From Symsagittifera roscoffensis (lineage: Eukaryota; Xenacoelomorpha; Acoela; Convolutidae): a stretch of 64,000 bases of DNA. Positions 21,214 to 30,290 of the stretch are shown piece by piece. Every line of letters begins with the position of its first letter. Within the stretch, counting starts at the first letter, position 1. A program made the translations under genes and the position numbers. The notes beneath the pieces were generated by a model. The model had not been told where the DNA came from. It worked only from the letters and a program-made list of their open reading frames with translations, and did not search any database. Where the stretch lies: NCBI RefSeq assembly GCF_963678635.1, contig NC_087066.1:25251736-25315735 (forward strand), read 5' to 3'.

Positions 21214-23370
21214 ATGAGCGAATTCGACTTGGGTGCTCTGGAGAGGGATCTGCTGGAATACGATTTCAATGAAACAGAATGCGGTGGAGCAAATGAAACA
21301 CTGTTGTTGATGACACCGTCATCATTTATGTCTCCCACTAAGGAGTCCCCAGCTAGTCTATCACCCGCGGAGTCTATGTCCCTGGTTGAAGCATATCAGA
21401 GGAAGGGCGAGTCCAAACTACTCAGTGAATCCCCTCGAAGAAGGAGGATTGATGAGTCAATGCGAGTGGCGTTCCAGGGCACGTTGCCAGAAGAAGAATG
21501 GGAGTGGTACCAGAGCGAGCTGGAGAGAAAAACCGGCGAGGTTTGGACGCATGTAGCCTTCATGGAAAGTACGTGGAGCATAACCCAGAGATACGGCACC
21601 CAATCCGTGATGAGAGTAAGGTTGAACCAGCCCAACATATAAGAAGTTATAGAGAAAATGATGGAGTCCACTGAATTGGACGGTCTGGCCGAGTCGGTCA
21701 CGGAAGAAAGTGCTCAAGAAAGCCCTGTTATGCGAGGTCGACCCCTAGAAAGAGCCAGGAAAGGACTGAAGAAGTACGAGTCAATGGTGAAAAAGTTGAT
21801 GGAGAAAGTGAACAACAAGATGACCAACCCCATGGTTGTGAAGTCATTGAAATTGTCCTTCCCGTATGAAGCTGGGCAAGGGGACGCGCAAGGCGGCAGG
21901 GAGATGGAGAGCCAAGTGCCACCAATGTTTCTGGCGGGATTAATCTCAACAGCTTCAAAGGTCAAGAGAAACGAGAGAACCCTGGCTGACACCAGATTGA
22001 AAATGGAGGTTATTAGCCAGTGTGGATCCGATGGATTGGACGACTACAAACCGTCACGTACCAACATGGCAACGATAAAGTTGGAAGGGCAGCTCGACGT
22101 GGTCGAGTACAGTCGTATTACAGTGCCCGGATCGGTTCAATTGGGACATCTTGCTGTTGGTTACCTGGAAATGGTGAAAGCGAGAAACTCCGCGAGAGAC
22201 CACCTGATGGCCTGGCATGACAAGCAAGCCTTGCAGGAAAATCTGAAAGAGTTGATAACGGGCTCGAACCTGAAGAGGAAAGAATATGGCACAGTGATGT
22301 CGTCGGAAGCGAATGAGAATGGCGTAGAGCTTCTGAGTGAAACTTCCTGGAAGGCGGCCCTACAGAAATTTTTCGACGAAACCATGCGTACTCCCTCATC
22401 TGTGATGGCGTACTTAGCCAACCCCTGCGTCAGGACAGTCCTGCAAGTGAGGCTTGTGTGGTGCCTTGTCGGAATAAAAAGACGGGAGCATGAAGCCACC
22501 ATTGAGACGAGACCTATAGAGAAACAGTTAGAATTGATGGGAGCTTTGAGAGTGTTGATCCTAAGGGACGATTCTGCGATAGCATGGACAAAAAGAAAAG
22601 ACGCACTTTGCTTTGTGAATTTCGCGGTGGATCGTATCCCCACACCGGTGCTAGAAGGATGTGTAAAGAAGATCAGGCAGAGGTTGATGAAGCGTGAAGA
22701 AGTCTTATTGAGGGCCCTGTTGGAACTCTATCAAGACATGCCACTGCAGATCGCGGCGAAAGAACTGAATGATATGGATAGCTACCGGAGGTTGGAGGAA
22801 GTCAGACGATGTTCGAACAAGGAGTTGACAGTGACGAGGGAATTGTTAGAAGTAATCAGGAGTCTGAAAGAGTACGCGACGCTAGGGAAGCGGAAGTCTT
22901 TTCAATACGTGTTGGGTGTCCCAGGAATGGCGTATAATCCATTCGTTTACGAGGAAGCGAGGGACGCATACTTCGACTATGAGCAAGCAGTAATCCTCAA
23001 TTTCTGGGTAGAAAGAGTGCGAGAAATGGGGGCAGTAACGTCTGAACAGTTACAATTGGGAGTTATCCTGGAGGAACGAGTGATTGAACCTTCGATTCCC
23101 CAGCTGGAGGGACAAATAATATTCGAGTCTGGTTCGTGGGACGGTCCACTGAAGACCAGCTTAGTGACGATGTGTGAACTTATGAAGCCTTCATGGTGCC
23201 CAAATCCGAACGCAGGACTGATATGGGACTTCGCCGCCAAAATTGAACTGGAGGAGAACGACAATGAGAGCCTGCACGACCTAGCTATGATACATCATCT
23301 ATTGGCTCTGAAAAAACGAGGCATTATGACAAACAACCCGAGGAGCAGTCCGAGGGAACTCTCCCTGTGA
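21214..23370 (+). CDS. Orphan ORF, 570 codons open (21658-23370), about 718 with one in-frame stop
   Basis: The ATG at 21658 opens a clean 570-codon frame ending in TGA at 23370, the longest in the window. Directly upstream the same frame is open from an ATG at 21214 (MSEFDLGALERDLLEYDFN) to a TAA at 21640. The two parts are therefore probably one protein of about 718 residues with a single nonsense codon. Recognisable traits are helical charged stretches (RARKGLKKYESMVKKLMEKV), a strand-rich centre (VQLGHLAVGYLEMVKAR) and a WCLVGIKRREHEATIETRP segment. There is no signal peptide, no clear membrane segment, and no polymerase or nuclease motif I can name. It could be a structural or replication protein of the element. 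Confidence 0.5.
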
Positions 23371-23374
23371 TTGG

Positions 23375-23548
23375 ATGAAAGAGGGTGCCTGCTTAACTTC
23401 CAATTGTGGAATGGAAGGGCACATGTGTGAGAATGGTCATTGCCTGAAACCTTTGAGTGAACAGCACTGTCAGCAAGCCAAATTGTATGGAAGATTGAAT
23501 ATGTCAGAGAAAAACGATATGGAACTGATTGCGATTGCAATGGAGTGA
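23375..23548 (+). CDS. Small Cys/His-rich ORF, 57 residues
   Basis: An ATG 4 bases past the previous stop opens a frame with ACLTSNCGMEGHMCENGHC and, further on, EQHC. The close Cys and His spacing suggests a small zinc-binding fold. It lies one frame over from the 570-codon ORF, so it may be a separate short ORF or a frameshifted C-terminus of that protein. It was too short for routine ORF calling. Confidence 0.35.
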   Translation: MKEGACLTSNCGMEGHMCENGHCLKPLSEQHCQQAKLYGRLNMSEKNDMELIAIAME

Positions 23549-23559
23549 CGAAGGTGAAT

Positions 23560-24664
23560 TTTCTGACCGCCTTAGGATTCTCTAGCATGGTAAGCTCGAT
23601 TGAGTCCTTGTAACGCCTGGAGTGTGCCCACGAGCTGGTCACGTCCTTGAGTGTGGAATTGTTCCCTGGAACATTACAAACGGAGCAGAAAATTGGAAGC
23701 TGGCAGGAGGCTCTTGAAAATGAGATGAATTTGAAGCACAGCATGGGTTATCGGAAGACAGCCGGCTCGAAGTATGTGGTGGGATCTAATGCGGCACCAA
23801 ACTGTAATAGCAAATACCTGAATCACATGCTGGTTGTGGATGCAAGAACACAACACCGATTGATCGACCAGCTCTTCTCGGTGCCCAACTGCGTGCGACT
23901 GTCGAGGATGTAGAGGTCTAGGGATGAGTTGGAAGAAATAGTGGGAGAATACTTTGCAAAGTGGGGTGAAGGGAACATCAGTGAGTTCCAGAAGAACATG
24001 GCGAAGGGAATAATGTCGAGCGATTTTCGACGATAGACGAAAAAGATGAAACGCATCAAACGTTGATGGAAATTGAACCCCTGCTAGTGGCGTCGGGATA
24101 TCGAACTTGGAGAAACGTCCTGTTAACTCATGGGAGTACCCGTGTCACTGTCTGGCGCAGAAGTTTTGGTACCCCAAGAGAGCAAACCTAGTACTGGTTT
24201 AGGATGCCGAAGAGTTATTCTTCATGGGATTGCCTGACCAAACCCAGTATGTAACGATACTGGTGGTCAGCTCCATGTTAGCAGTAAGATGGCTGGAAGC
24301 CAATGCAGGGACGACAGAACAGGAGATGGCCGTGCCAACTCCGGAGCAATTGAGCCGGTTGAGCATTAGCAAGAGGCTGGATCTGTTCAGAACGAACTGC
24401 AAAAATTTGAGGATACCGAAAGAAATAGAGCGAATTTGGGCAAGACAAAGATTGGTGCCTTGGTTCCGTGCGGTGATGACGGCATGGGTGTACGAAGGCG
24501 CGAAGCGTCATTTGTCGCGAAATACGGAAGCCTATCGATCTTTCCAGCTGTACATAGGACCGGGAGCCTATAAGAGGTCATTCCTGACACATAGGAATGC
24601 TGTGACCATGAAGAGAGTAGCTGGGATGTCTTGCACCACTCAAAAGGAAAGGAAAGAGGTCTAA
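23560..24664 (+). pseudogene. Trailing orphan ORFs of the unclassified block
   Basis: Frames at 23647-23913 (ALENEMNLKHSMGYRKTAG) and 24224-24664 (EIERIWARQRLVPWFRAVMT) stay open for 88 and 146 codons. They are separated by a stop-ridden stretch in the same style. After the last TAA the same frame still reads QAELERNVSLCLHKSFC, so decay has cut a longer protein. No family is recognised. Confidence 0.35.
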
Positions 24665-24950
24665 CAAGCTGAGCTAGAACGAAACGTGAGCTTGTGCCTG
24701 CACAAGAGCTTCTGCAGGAACAGAGAGCAGAAAATGAATGGTCACAGCAGAAAACCTACTACCATGCTGCAAACAGAGGTTACTGGAGCAGGAAAGCTGG
24801 GGCCCAGCCCGAAACTCTGTGATTATGCTGCAGAAAATTCGAGAAGACAGTGAGAAAGGCGAGCAGGAACCAGAAGCGGTGGACGAAGATTGAAGACGAT
24901 GATTGAAGACGAAAATTGAAGACAGGAGAGATAGAAAACTTTTTTGCCGT

Positions 24951-26339
24951 TGTATGTAAAAACTTGAACTAATCAACAAAGATTGATTAATGAAACTTTT
25001 AAACTTTTTGTTTGATGTAGTTTGGTCAGAACAGACTTGGAATTTGTGGAATTATTAAAATTGTTGAATTACAATGGATAATTTCTGCAGACGATTATTT
25101 ATATATATAGGCCTTAGGTGAGTATATTTACCTATTTAAACCTGACTGGTGTTTTTAACTTGTGTAGGACACATCTTCACTTTGTGGCGACCTGGTAGGG
25201 TTTGGGTATGCTTGCTCGAAGAGGGTGAGTACCTCATTACCTTTCCTAGCCACAGAGTTTCTTAGTTTTAATATTGAGGGCAACAGCATAAATGAATGAT
25301 TATACTTGAGAGTGACGATAAGTCAATTTTATGGGGTGCGTGGCCGTGCCACGTCCCAAAATTTTTTAATCAGCAAGAGCGAAAAGAAATTTTACGGAGA
25401 AAATGACATAAGTAGTCAGAAAAGAAATTTTATCTAGGACACTCCTCATAGAGCAAATTTTGTGAAAAAAGTTAAAAGGCGATGAAATGTAGTTTGATGC
25501 CATTTATGACACGCAGCGAGTTGAGGTGGAAACAAAATTGCTTGTTCTAATGCGATGTGTAAGTTGATTATAGAAAGCTGGATCACCACTTGAAGGTAAC
25601 ACAGGGTTATGCGTTCAATGGGGACATTGAAGGGGACTGTCCGAGGAGTACGTGCCATTCCGCCGGATTGACACCGCCGAACCCTCCGACGAGTAAGAAA
25701 AAGAGTATTGACAGTGTTAATAACAAATTAATCAGGAAAAGGAGAGTCGGAACATTCTAGAAGAAATTTTTCAAAAATTCGAATGACGGCGGAGTATTTC
25801 TGAGACATACAGAAAGTGGCCATATTTGGCGGAAAAAGTGAAGAAAATCAGAACAACCCAATTGACTAGTGAGAAACGGTCAAAAAAACGTAAGAAAAAT
25901 AAGAAGTTTCTTATCGTGACGATCACGCACGATAACACGTATAGCGAGAGCCGATAAGAAGAAAGGAGGCTTCAGTGGGAGAGCCGGAAGGATCATTACC
26001 GTCCCGTGCCATGAAGTGGAAGAAATAACAACGTTATTTCTTGAAGAGCATGGAATCGGAGGTCCGGCACCCAGAGACTGTCATACGTTGAACTGTATTA
26101 AATTAACTTTTTAGCTACTCTTATGTCCTGAACATTTGAATTAACCACGATATTGTTTGTTAATTTAGAATATGAGTAGCTAGGAAGAGGAAAGGGTCAA
26201 TTCAACTCTGGGTCAATATACAATGGATTTAGTATATATCAGTCACTAAAAACATATTCGTTTTGTGGCTAATTTGAATGCTAACATGTAAGTTGTTACA
26301 AAATTTTGTTGTTATAGCCAGAATTTTTCGATTCTGGAA
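24951..26339. other. Non-coding; possible element end, hairpins
   Basis: No gene is seen. Features are a TATA-like run at 25100-25112, a TGGCGACCTGGTAGGG stretch at 25182-25200 that resembles a retroelement primer-binding site, ccctccga-type phrases near 25.69 kb like those at 2-2.7 kb, and purine tracts near 25960 and 26183-26199. An imperfect inverted repeat with TAGCTACTC arms spans about 26112-26185. Any of these could mark the end of the large element, but none forms a proven LTR. Confidence 0.35.
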
Positions 26340-26732
26340 CTATAGCCTTAGTGTCAGCTCCCTACTTCTAAACTCATCGCGCGTGTTAATTGCCGGTCTC
26401 TATTTCCTAATGTGCAGCGCCTCTAATGTAAGTAACTTGATGCTGCTGGACGCCTGGTCGATTATTTTCCAATTAAACTCAGACTTACCACTCTCACTAC
26501 CACACTGCCTTATATGCTGTCCAACTGGGGTATCCTCTTTTCGGTGTTCCTCAATCCTTGTGGTGAGATGTCGGACCGTCTGGCCAACATAGATGGATTT
26601 GAACCCACAACATTCAAGGCTGTACACCACTTTTGATTTCAGTTCACTAGAAAAGGAGGATTTTAGAGAGGGCATACAAGTTTTCAATTTCCTCGTCGTG
26701 AATATTATCAGCGCATTGGTGATATCGCGCAC
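26340..26732 (-). pseudogene. Penelope-like GIY-YIG endonuclease
   Basis: The frame contains KVVYSLECCGFKSIYVGQTV, RHLTTRIEEHR and LLTLEALHIRK, the GIY-YIG core of PLE nucleases that nicks target DNA. One stop at 26397 is followed in the same frame by RPAINTRDEFRSRELT up to a TAG at 26340-26342, the likely original end. The preceding region (26708-27010, with FRSTSTWEEYDKAMKINREQ) links RT to the nuclease in other frames. Confidence 0.85.
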
Positions 26733-27284
26733 TTTTTTGCTAATGTCTGACTGTGATTCCCCCTATATTGGACCATCAAGATGGGTGGTGAATCACTGCT
26801 ATAATCACAGGGCTTCTTTTTCTCAGCCATGTTCTTTTTGTTTTTGCCCTCGCTAATGATCTTTTCAGGGGCATGGGATGCAACCCGCGACGACCAACTT
26901 TCCGGATATTGGTTATCCAACCACTGCTCACGGTTGATTTTCATGGCTTTATCATATTCTTCCCATGTTGACGTACTGCGGAAAACCCGGTGAACAGTTC
27001 CTTCAATCACACTTCTCTTGTACTGAAGGGGGCGCAGCTTCTAAAATTTAGTATGGTACCTGTATCTGTTGTTTTTGATACCACCCACAGCTATTTTTCC
27101 TTCTTTTGTGAATACTAATTTGTAAATCCAAAAATGCCAAATTTCCGTTTGTGTTTGATGTCTCTTTTGTGAACTGTAAATTTGGATGTAGTAAGTTTGC
27201 AGCCCGTAGCACTTTTTCAGGATCACCCTTCACTGTTCTCACTATATCATCAACGTAACGGAGAAATAACTTAGCTTGTTGCCC

Positions 27285-27929
27285 TTACTTATTTTTCTCT
27301 CTTATTGCGATGCATTTTCTGCAGTACCAGACGGTTTCACTTATATTTCGATACTCATCATCTGATATATCACCGCATTTTACGTGATACCAGTTCAAAC
27401 AGCATTCACATTCTACACCTTTTGACCTGTACGTGACTTCCTTATTGCACTCGGGACATATTCCGTGAAGATCTTTCTCGGGCAAAAACATTTCGGGAAT
27501 ATCCCTCGATAGTGCAGTTTTGTACTGCTTCAGCCAAAGATTTGCTAAAATAACGGCAAGAGTTGTTCCCATTGCCAAACCATCTTTCTGAACGTACCAT
27601 GTTTCATTGCACTTGAAATGGACTTGACTAACTGCCATGTTCAACAGTCTCTTCATGGTTTTCCTAGCAATTGATGGTGGTATGTCTATCGCTTCTTTCA
27701 GTGGAACATTTGTGTACAAACTCTTCACATCTAGAGATATCAAGTTTTCATTGAGCTCAAGATTAGTGCTCTCTAAGATTTCTCTCGCATCTAGTGAGTT
27801 GGTTTCGATGTTTGCGCCCTCAATTTTCTCGAAAAATTTTGCAAGAGCCTTGTTCAAGTTGTAATAAGAGCTACCAGGCAAGGAGAGGACCGGTCTTAAT
27901 GGGGTATTCACTTTATGCACTTTCGCCAA
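27285..27929 (-). pseudogene. Penelope-like RT palm with inserted PHD finger
   Basis: The 214-codon frame starts at the KVHK...RPVLS signature of PLE RTs and has motif A at residues 65-78 and motif B around residues 117-133. From residue 158 to 206 a perfect C4HC3 PHD pattern follows (C158, C161, C174, C177, H182, C185, C203, C206; 27312-27458). The TAA at 27285 is an in-frame stop: beyond it the same frame goes on with AKLFLRYVDDIVRTVKG, the catalytic motif C. The PHD finger therefore sits between motifs B and C. PHD fingers often read histone tails, which could guide target choice; that is inference. Confidence 0.85.
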
Positions 27930-27972
27930 TCCATAAAGCCTGGCGGGCAGCCCCCCCCCCCCCCAGTAGACC

Positions 27973-28497
27973 TCATCCTTGTGTAGAGACTCTCACTTTT
28001 TCATCTTTTTTCCTCATAGCCAACAACTCCTTATTGATGTCTCTTTCTATCTTCAAAACAATCGCATCACTTGTTCCTTTACTTTTGCTGAATTGATTTG
28101 AATCTAATGTATCTGACAACTTAATCTCGTAGCTGTCCTTTCTCATTGCACAAAAACCCACGCCTTTGTCATAAGGTACCGCAACTAATCCATTACTCTT
28201 CAGATACTTTCGGGCCTTCTCAACGCCTTTGTCACATGGTGTTTGTTTCACCCTTTTAGCATAGGCTTTTGCCACAGCTTCGATCTCACAAAGGGCCTCC
28301 CCGGGGACTTTACAATTTTTGAGATCCGATAGAATGATGTCAATGTCGGCGAGAAAGTGCTTCTCATTAAATTTATCCCTGACGGGATGCTTTGGCCCTA
28401 ATGCCAACACTTGTTGTACCCAATTTTGAAGAAATTTGAAACCCGATTTTGAGATCCGATAGAAGGATGTCAATGTCGGCGATAAAGTGCGTCTCAT
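27973..28497 (-). pseudogene. Penelope-like element N-terminal region
   Basis: The frame has LGPKHPVRDKFNEKHFLADI, RVKQTPCDKGVEKARKYLKS, AVPYDKGVGFCAMRK and SDTLDSNQFSKSKGTSDAI. This is the conserved N-terminal region preceding the RT fingers in Penelope-like elements. It runs out of frame at the C-run at 27950-27964. The segment in the next frame (PARLYGLAKVHK) shows that the shift is recent or an error. Confidence 0.8.
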
Positions 28498-28552
28498 TAA
28501 ATTTATCCCTGACGGGATGCTTTGGCCCTAATGCCAACACTTGTTGTACCCA
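28321..28552 (-). repeat. 130-bp tandem duplication at the 5' end of the Penelope-like element
   Basis: The segment starting gagatccgatagaa at 28321 recurs at 28451 with a few substitutions, offset 130, and both run through the LGPKHPVRDKF coding region. Partial tandem copies at the 5' end (pseudo-LTR layout) are usual for Penelope-like elements. Confidence 0.85.
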
Positions 28553-28849
28553 AAATGAAGAAAACTCTCAGAAATTTGTGACAAAATGTTGTAAAATGTT
28601 ACATAATAGTTGTTACATAATTTCAGTGATATTTCTAAAGTTTTTATTGGTTGAATTTTTAAAAACTTGAAGTAATGATGTGTGTGACACTTTTTATGAT
28701 CTTTGATCATTTTGTACAGATAGTTTAGAATTTTTAAAACCTGAAGATGCACAAAATGTGCGAAAAACGTTTGTTTGAATTTACAATTTTAACGCATTCT
28801 CAAACTAAAAACATAGTAAAATAGCATATTCGAGCCGTGTTTTTAATAG

Positions 28850-28891
28850 CAACCACGTAGTCTGGGGATCCGAAACCCAGCTATGTGGTTG
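28850..28891. ncRNA. Strong 16-bp hairpin, function unknown
   Basis: Arms 28850-28860 and 28881-28891 (CAACCACGTAG with CTATGTGGTTG, one G-T pair) extend by five more pairs (CTGGG with CCCAG). There is one bulged T and a 9-base loop. The loop is small for a microRNA precursor. It could be the terminal hairpin of a transposon or a small structured RNA; transcription is not shown. Confidence 0.3.
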
Positions 28892-30290
28892 TCTTTGCAT
28901 GCAAACGAACGCTGATCAAAAGCTGATCAAAAGCAAAATGGTAACTCTTTACTTAGCCCTAAACAGACCAGAAAATCAACTGGCTAGATCGAGACGAAGA
29001 AAAACGTGTAGCATTTAGGTAACTGATGCCGGCCAGTCGTCAATAGGTGCTTTTTTTACGCTCCGTCACTGTGTAGTTTTTTTGCGAATGTTACAAGCAG
29101 TTTGACATCCAATCTAATGATATCGCTTCAAAAACAACTGAGTTGGGCAACAAAGACCTGCTATGACAAGAAAATATTTAATGTAAAAATTTAATTCAAA
29201 TCGAATCGGAATTAATCAACTAGCGATATTTACAAAATTGTTTAAAATAAAAGATCCGACTTTATACAATAATGATCTGTTCTTTGGAGTGAGGAAAGTG
29301 TTCAAAACATAAGGAAAAGCTTGAATTATCTCAACAAATAAAAACTTCGTCGAGTCTGTCACTAGCTTCTGGTGTGCCCGGAACAGAAGCACTGTTACCA
29401 ACCTGTACAGTCACAGAGATACGCTGCTTAAGGAAAAGTGTCGACTTAGGTTCTTGCGTAGCAGCCGATAGACGTTTACGAAGCGCGCGTACGAAACTAC
29501 TGGGCACTTGATTCTTCATCAGATCTTAAGCTGGAATACAAGGTACTTCCGGTGTCCTTGTTTATCGATTGGAAAATAGTTTGCCATCAATGGAAAATCG
29601 AACATATATTACTACCGGCATACACAAAAATCGAGTACGTGAACAACCCAATTGACGTGAAAAAAAAGAACTAAAAAACTACACATTAAAGCAAGATTCA
29701 GCAGTCATTATATCGAAAATTTCAAAATGCAAATTGAAACATGAAACAGCAGCAGTTTAACTTACAAGACTATGAAATTTAAATTTAAGGAATCTTTTCT
29801 TGCTATTTTTTGTGAACATCCTTCTATGGCAACCTATGGAAAAACAACGTGGAAACAATTTAAATTTATTCCATGTTAAAATTCTAACCGTTATTTTCTA
29901 AATAAATATATAATGCAAAAAAGTTGTGTGACATACACTTGCTTAATAATATTAATTATCATTGTGCAATCAAAGTTCCATTTTTTTTATTACAGATGAG
30001 TAGTAATTTGGGTTACGATGATAGTTTCTGACATTGTGATTGTTTATTTGAAGAAAAAAAAACGTACAATATACAACAAACTTCGTCCTGGAGTATTGGT
30101 TTGCTCTCATAATCTGCTCAAGGCAGGAAATTAATGTAACCATTTTTTACATCTTGGTAATCATTTTCAGGTTGAGCTGTTGTTAAGATCAACAACCTAG
30201 TAAGTCCTTGTTCAATTGATGACAAGTTTCGCTAATTCTCTGTGTTTAAATGGTTTTTGCTAGTGTGGAATAGTACATTTAATAGCCATA
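28892..30290. other. Mostly non-coding interval upstream of the SCCPDH-like gene
   Basis: Apart from the short minus-strand ORF at 29331-29519, the stretch is AT-rich with no gene I can support. A pyrimidine-rich acceptor (tcattttcag) ends at 30170, followed by 120 bases to the ATG of the next gene. Confidence 0.5.
29331..29519 (-). CDS. Possible small conserved-looking ORF or exon, 62 residues
   Basis: An ATG at 29519 opens SSFVRALRKRLSAATQEPKS, then FLKQRISVTVQVGNSASVPG, to a TGA at 29331. Its base composition is clearly richer in G and C than the surrounding DNA, which suggests coding selection. It could be a last exon or a very short gene. A tattccag acceptor-like site lies about 20 bases before the ATG. 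I do not recognise the protein. Confidence 0.3.
   Translation of the reverse strand: MKNQVPSSFVRALRKRLSAATQEPKSTLFLKQRISVTVQVGNSASVPGTPEASDRLDEVFIC

Larger units (their letters stand above)
17071..21473 (+). repeat. Three-copy tandem repeat of a 1.68-kb coding segment
   Basis: The phrase tgtgctggccacaagggccg starts copies at 17071, 18116 and 19794 (the last about one base off). Copy 2 is about 1678 bp and copy 3 runs about 1680 bp to 21473. Copy 1 is only 1045 bp because it lacks a ~633-bp segment after position 17156. Copies differ by scattered substitutions and small indels. Copies 2 and 3 share a 260/244-codon frame (18266-19048, 19944-20678). The last copy continues into the 570-codon ORF, so the ancestral gene had one copy of this segment. 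Misassembly cannot be excluded. Confidence 0.9.
13611..24950 (+). mobile_element. Large unclassified element block with SGNH-like and orphan ORFs
   Basis: From 13.6 to 24.95 kb all plausible coding traces run on the plus strand, share the richer base composition of the preceding Ty3 block and are broken by scattered stops and frameshifts. I recognise no RT, integrase, transposase or DNA polymerase. The order is an ORF with a coiled coil, an SGNH-hydrolase-like ORF, several orphan ORFs, a three-fold tandem repeat of a coding segment, a 570-codon orphan ORF, a Cys/His-rich ORF and two more orphan ORFs. It could be the 3' half of a giant retroelement or a separate non-autonomous element. Confidence 0.6.
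26340..28552 (-). mobile_element. Penelope-like element with PHD finger and GIY-YIG endonuclease
   Basis: Read on the minus strand, the order is an N-terminal thumb/linker region, RT with motif A (ISLDVKSLYTNVPL) and motif B (GLAMGTTLAVILANLWL), a PHD zinc finger, motif C (YVDD, 27246-27257) and a C-terminal GIY-YIG nuclease. This RT plus GIY-YIG arrangement defines Penelope-like retroelements. Stops and frameshifts occur at 27.95-27.97 (a C-run), 27285-27287, between YVDD and the nuclease, and at 26397. The C-terminus reads through to a TAG at 26340. The 5' part is tandemly duplicated. Confidence 0.9.

Noticed and set aside
24951-26300. A confident 3' LTR for the large element
   Set aside because: PBS-like, TATA-like and purine tracts exist, but no matching 5' copy could be aligned by eye.
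26278-26592. Plus-strand 104-codon ORF
   Set aside because: Antisense of the GIY-YIG nuclease of the Penelope-like element.
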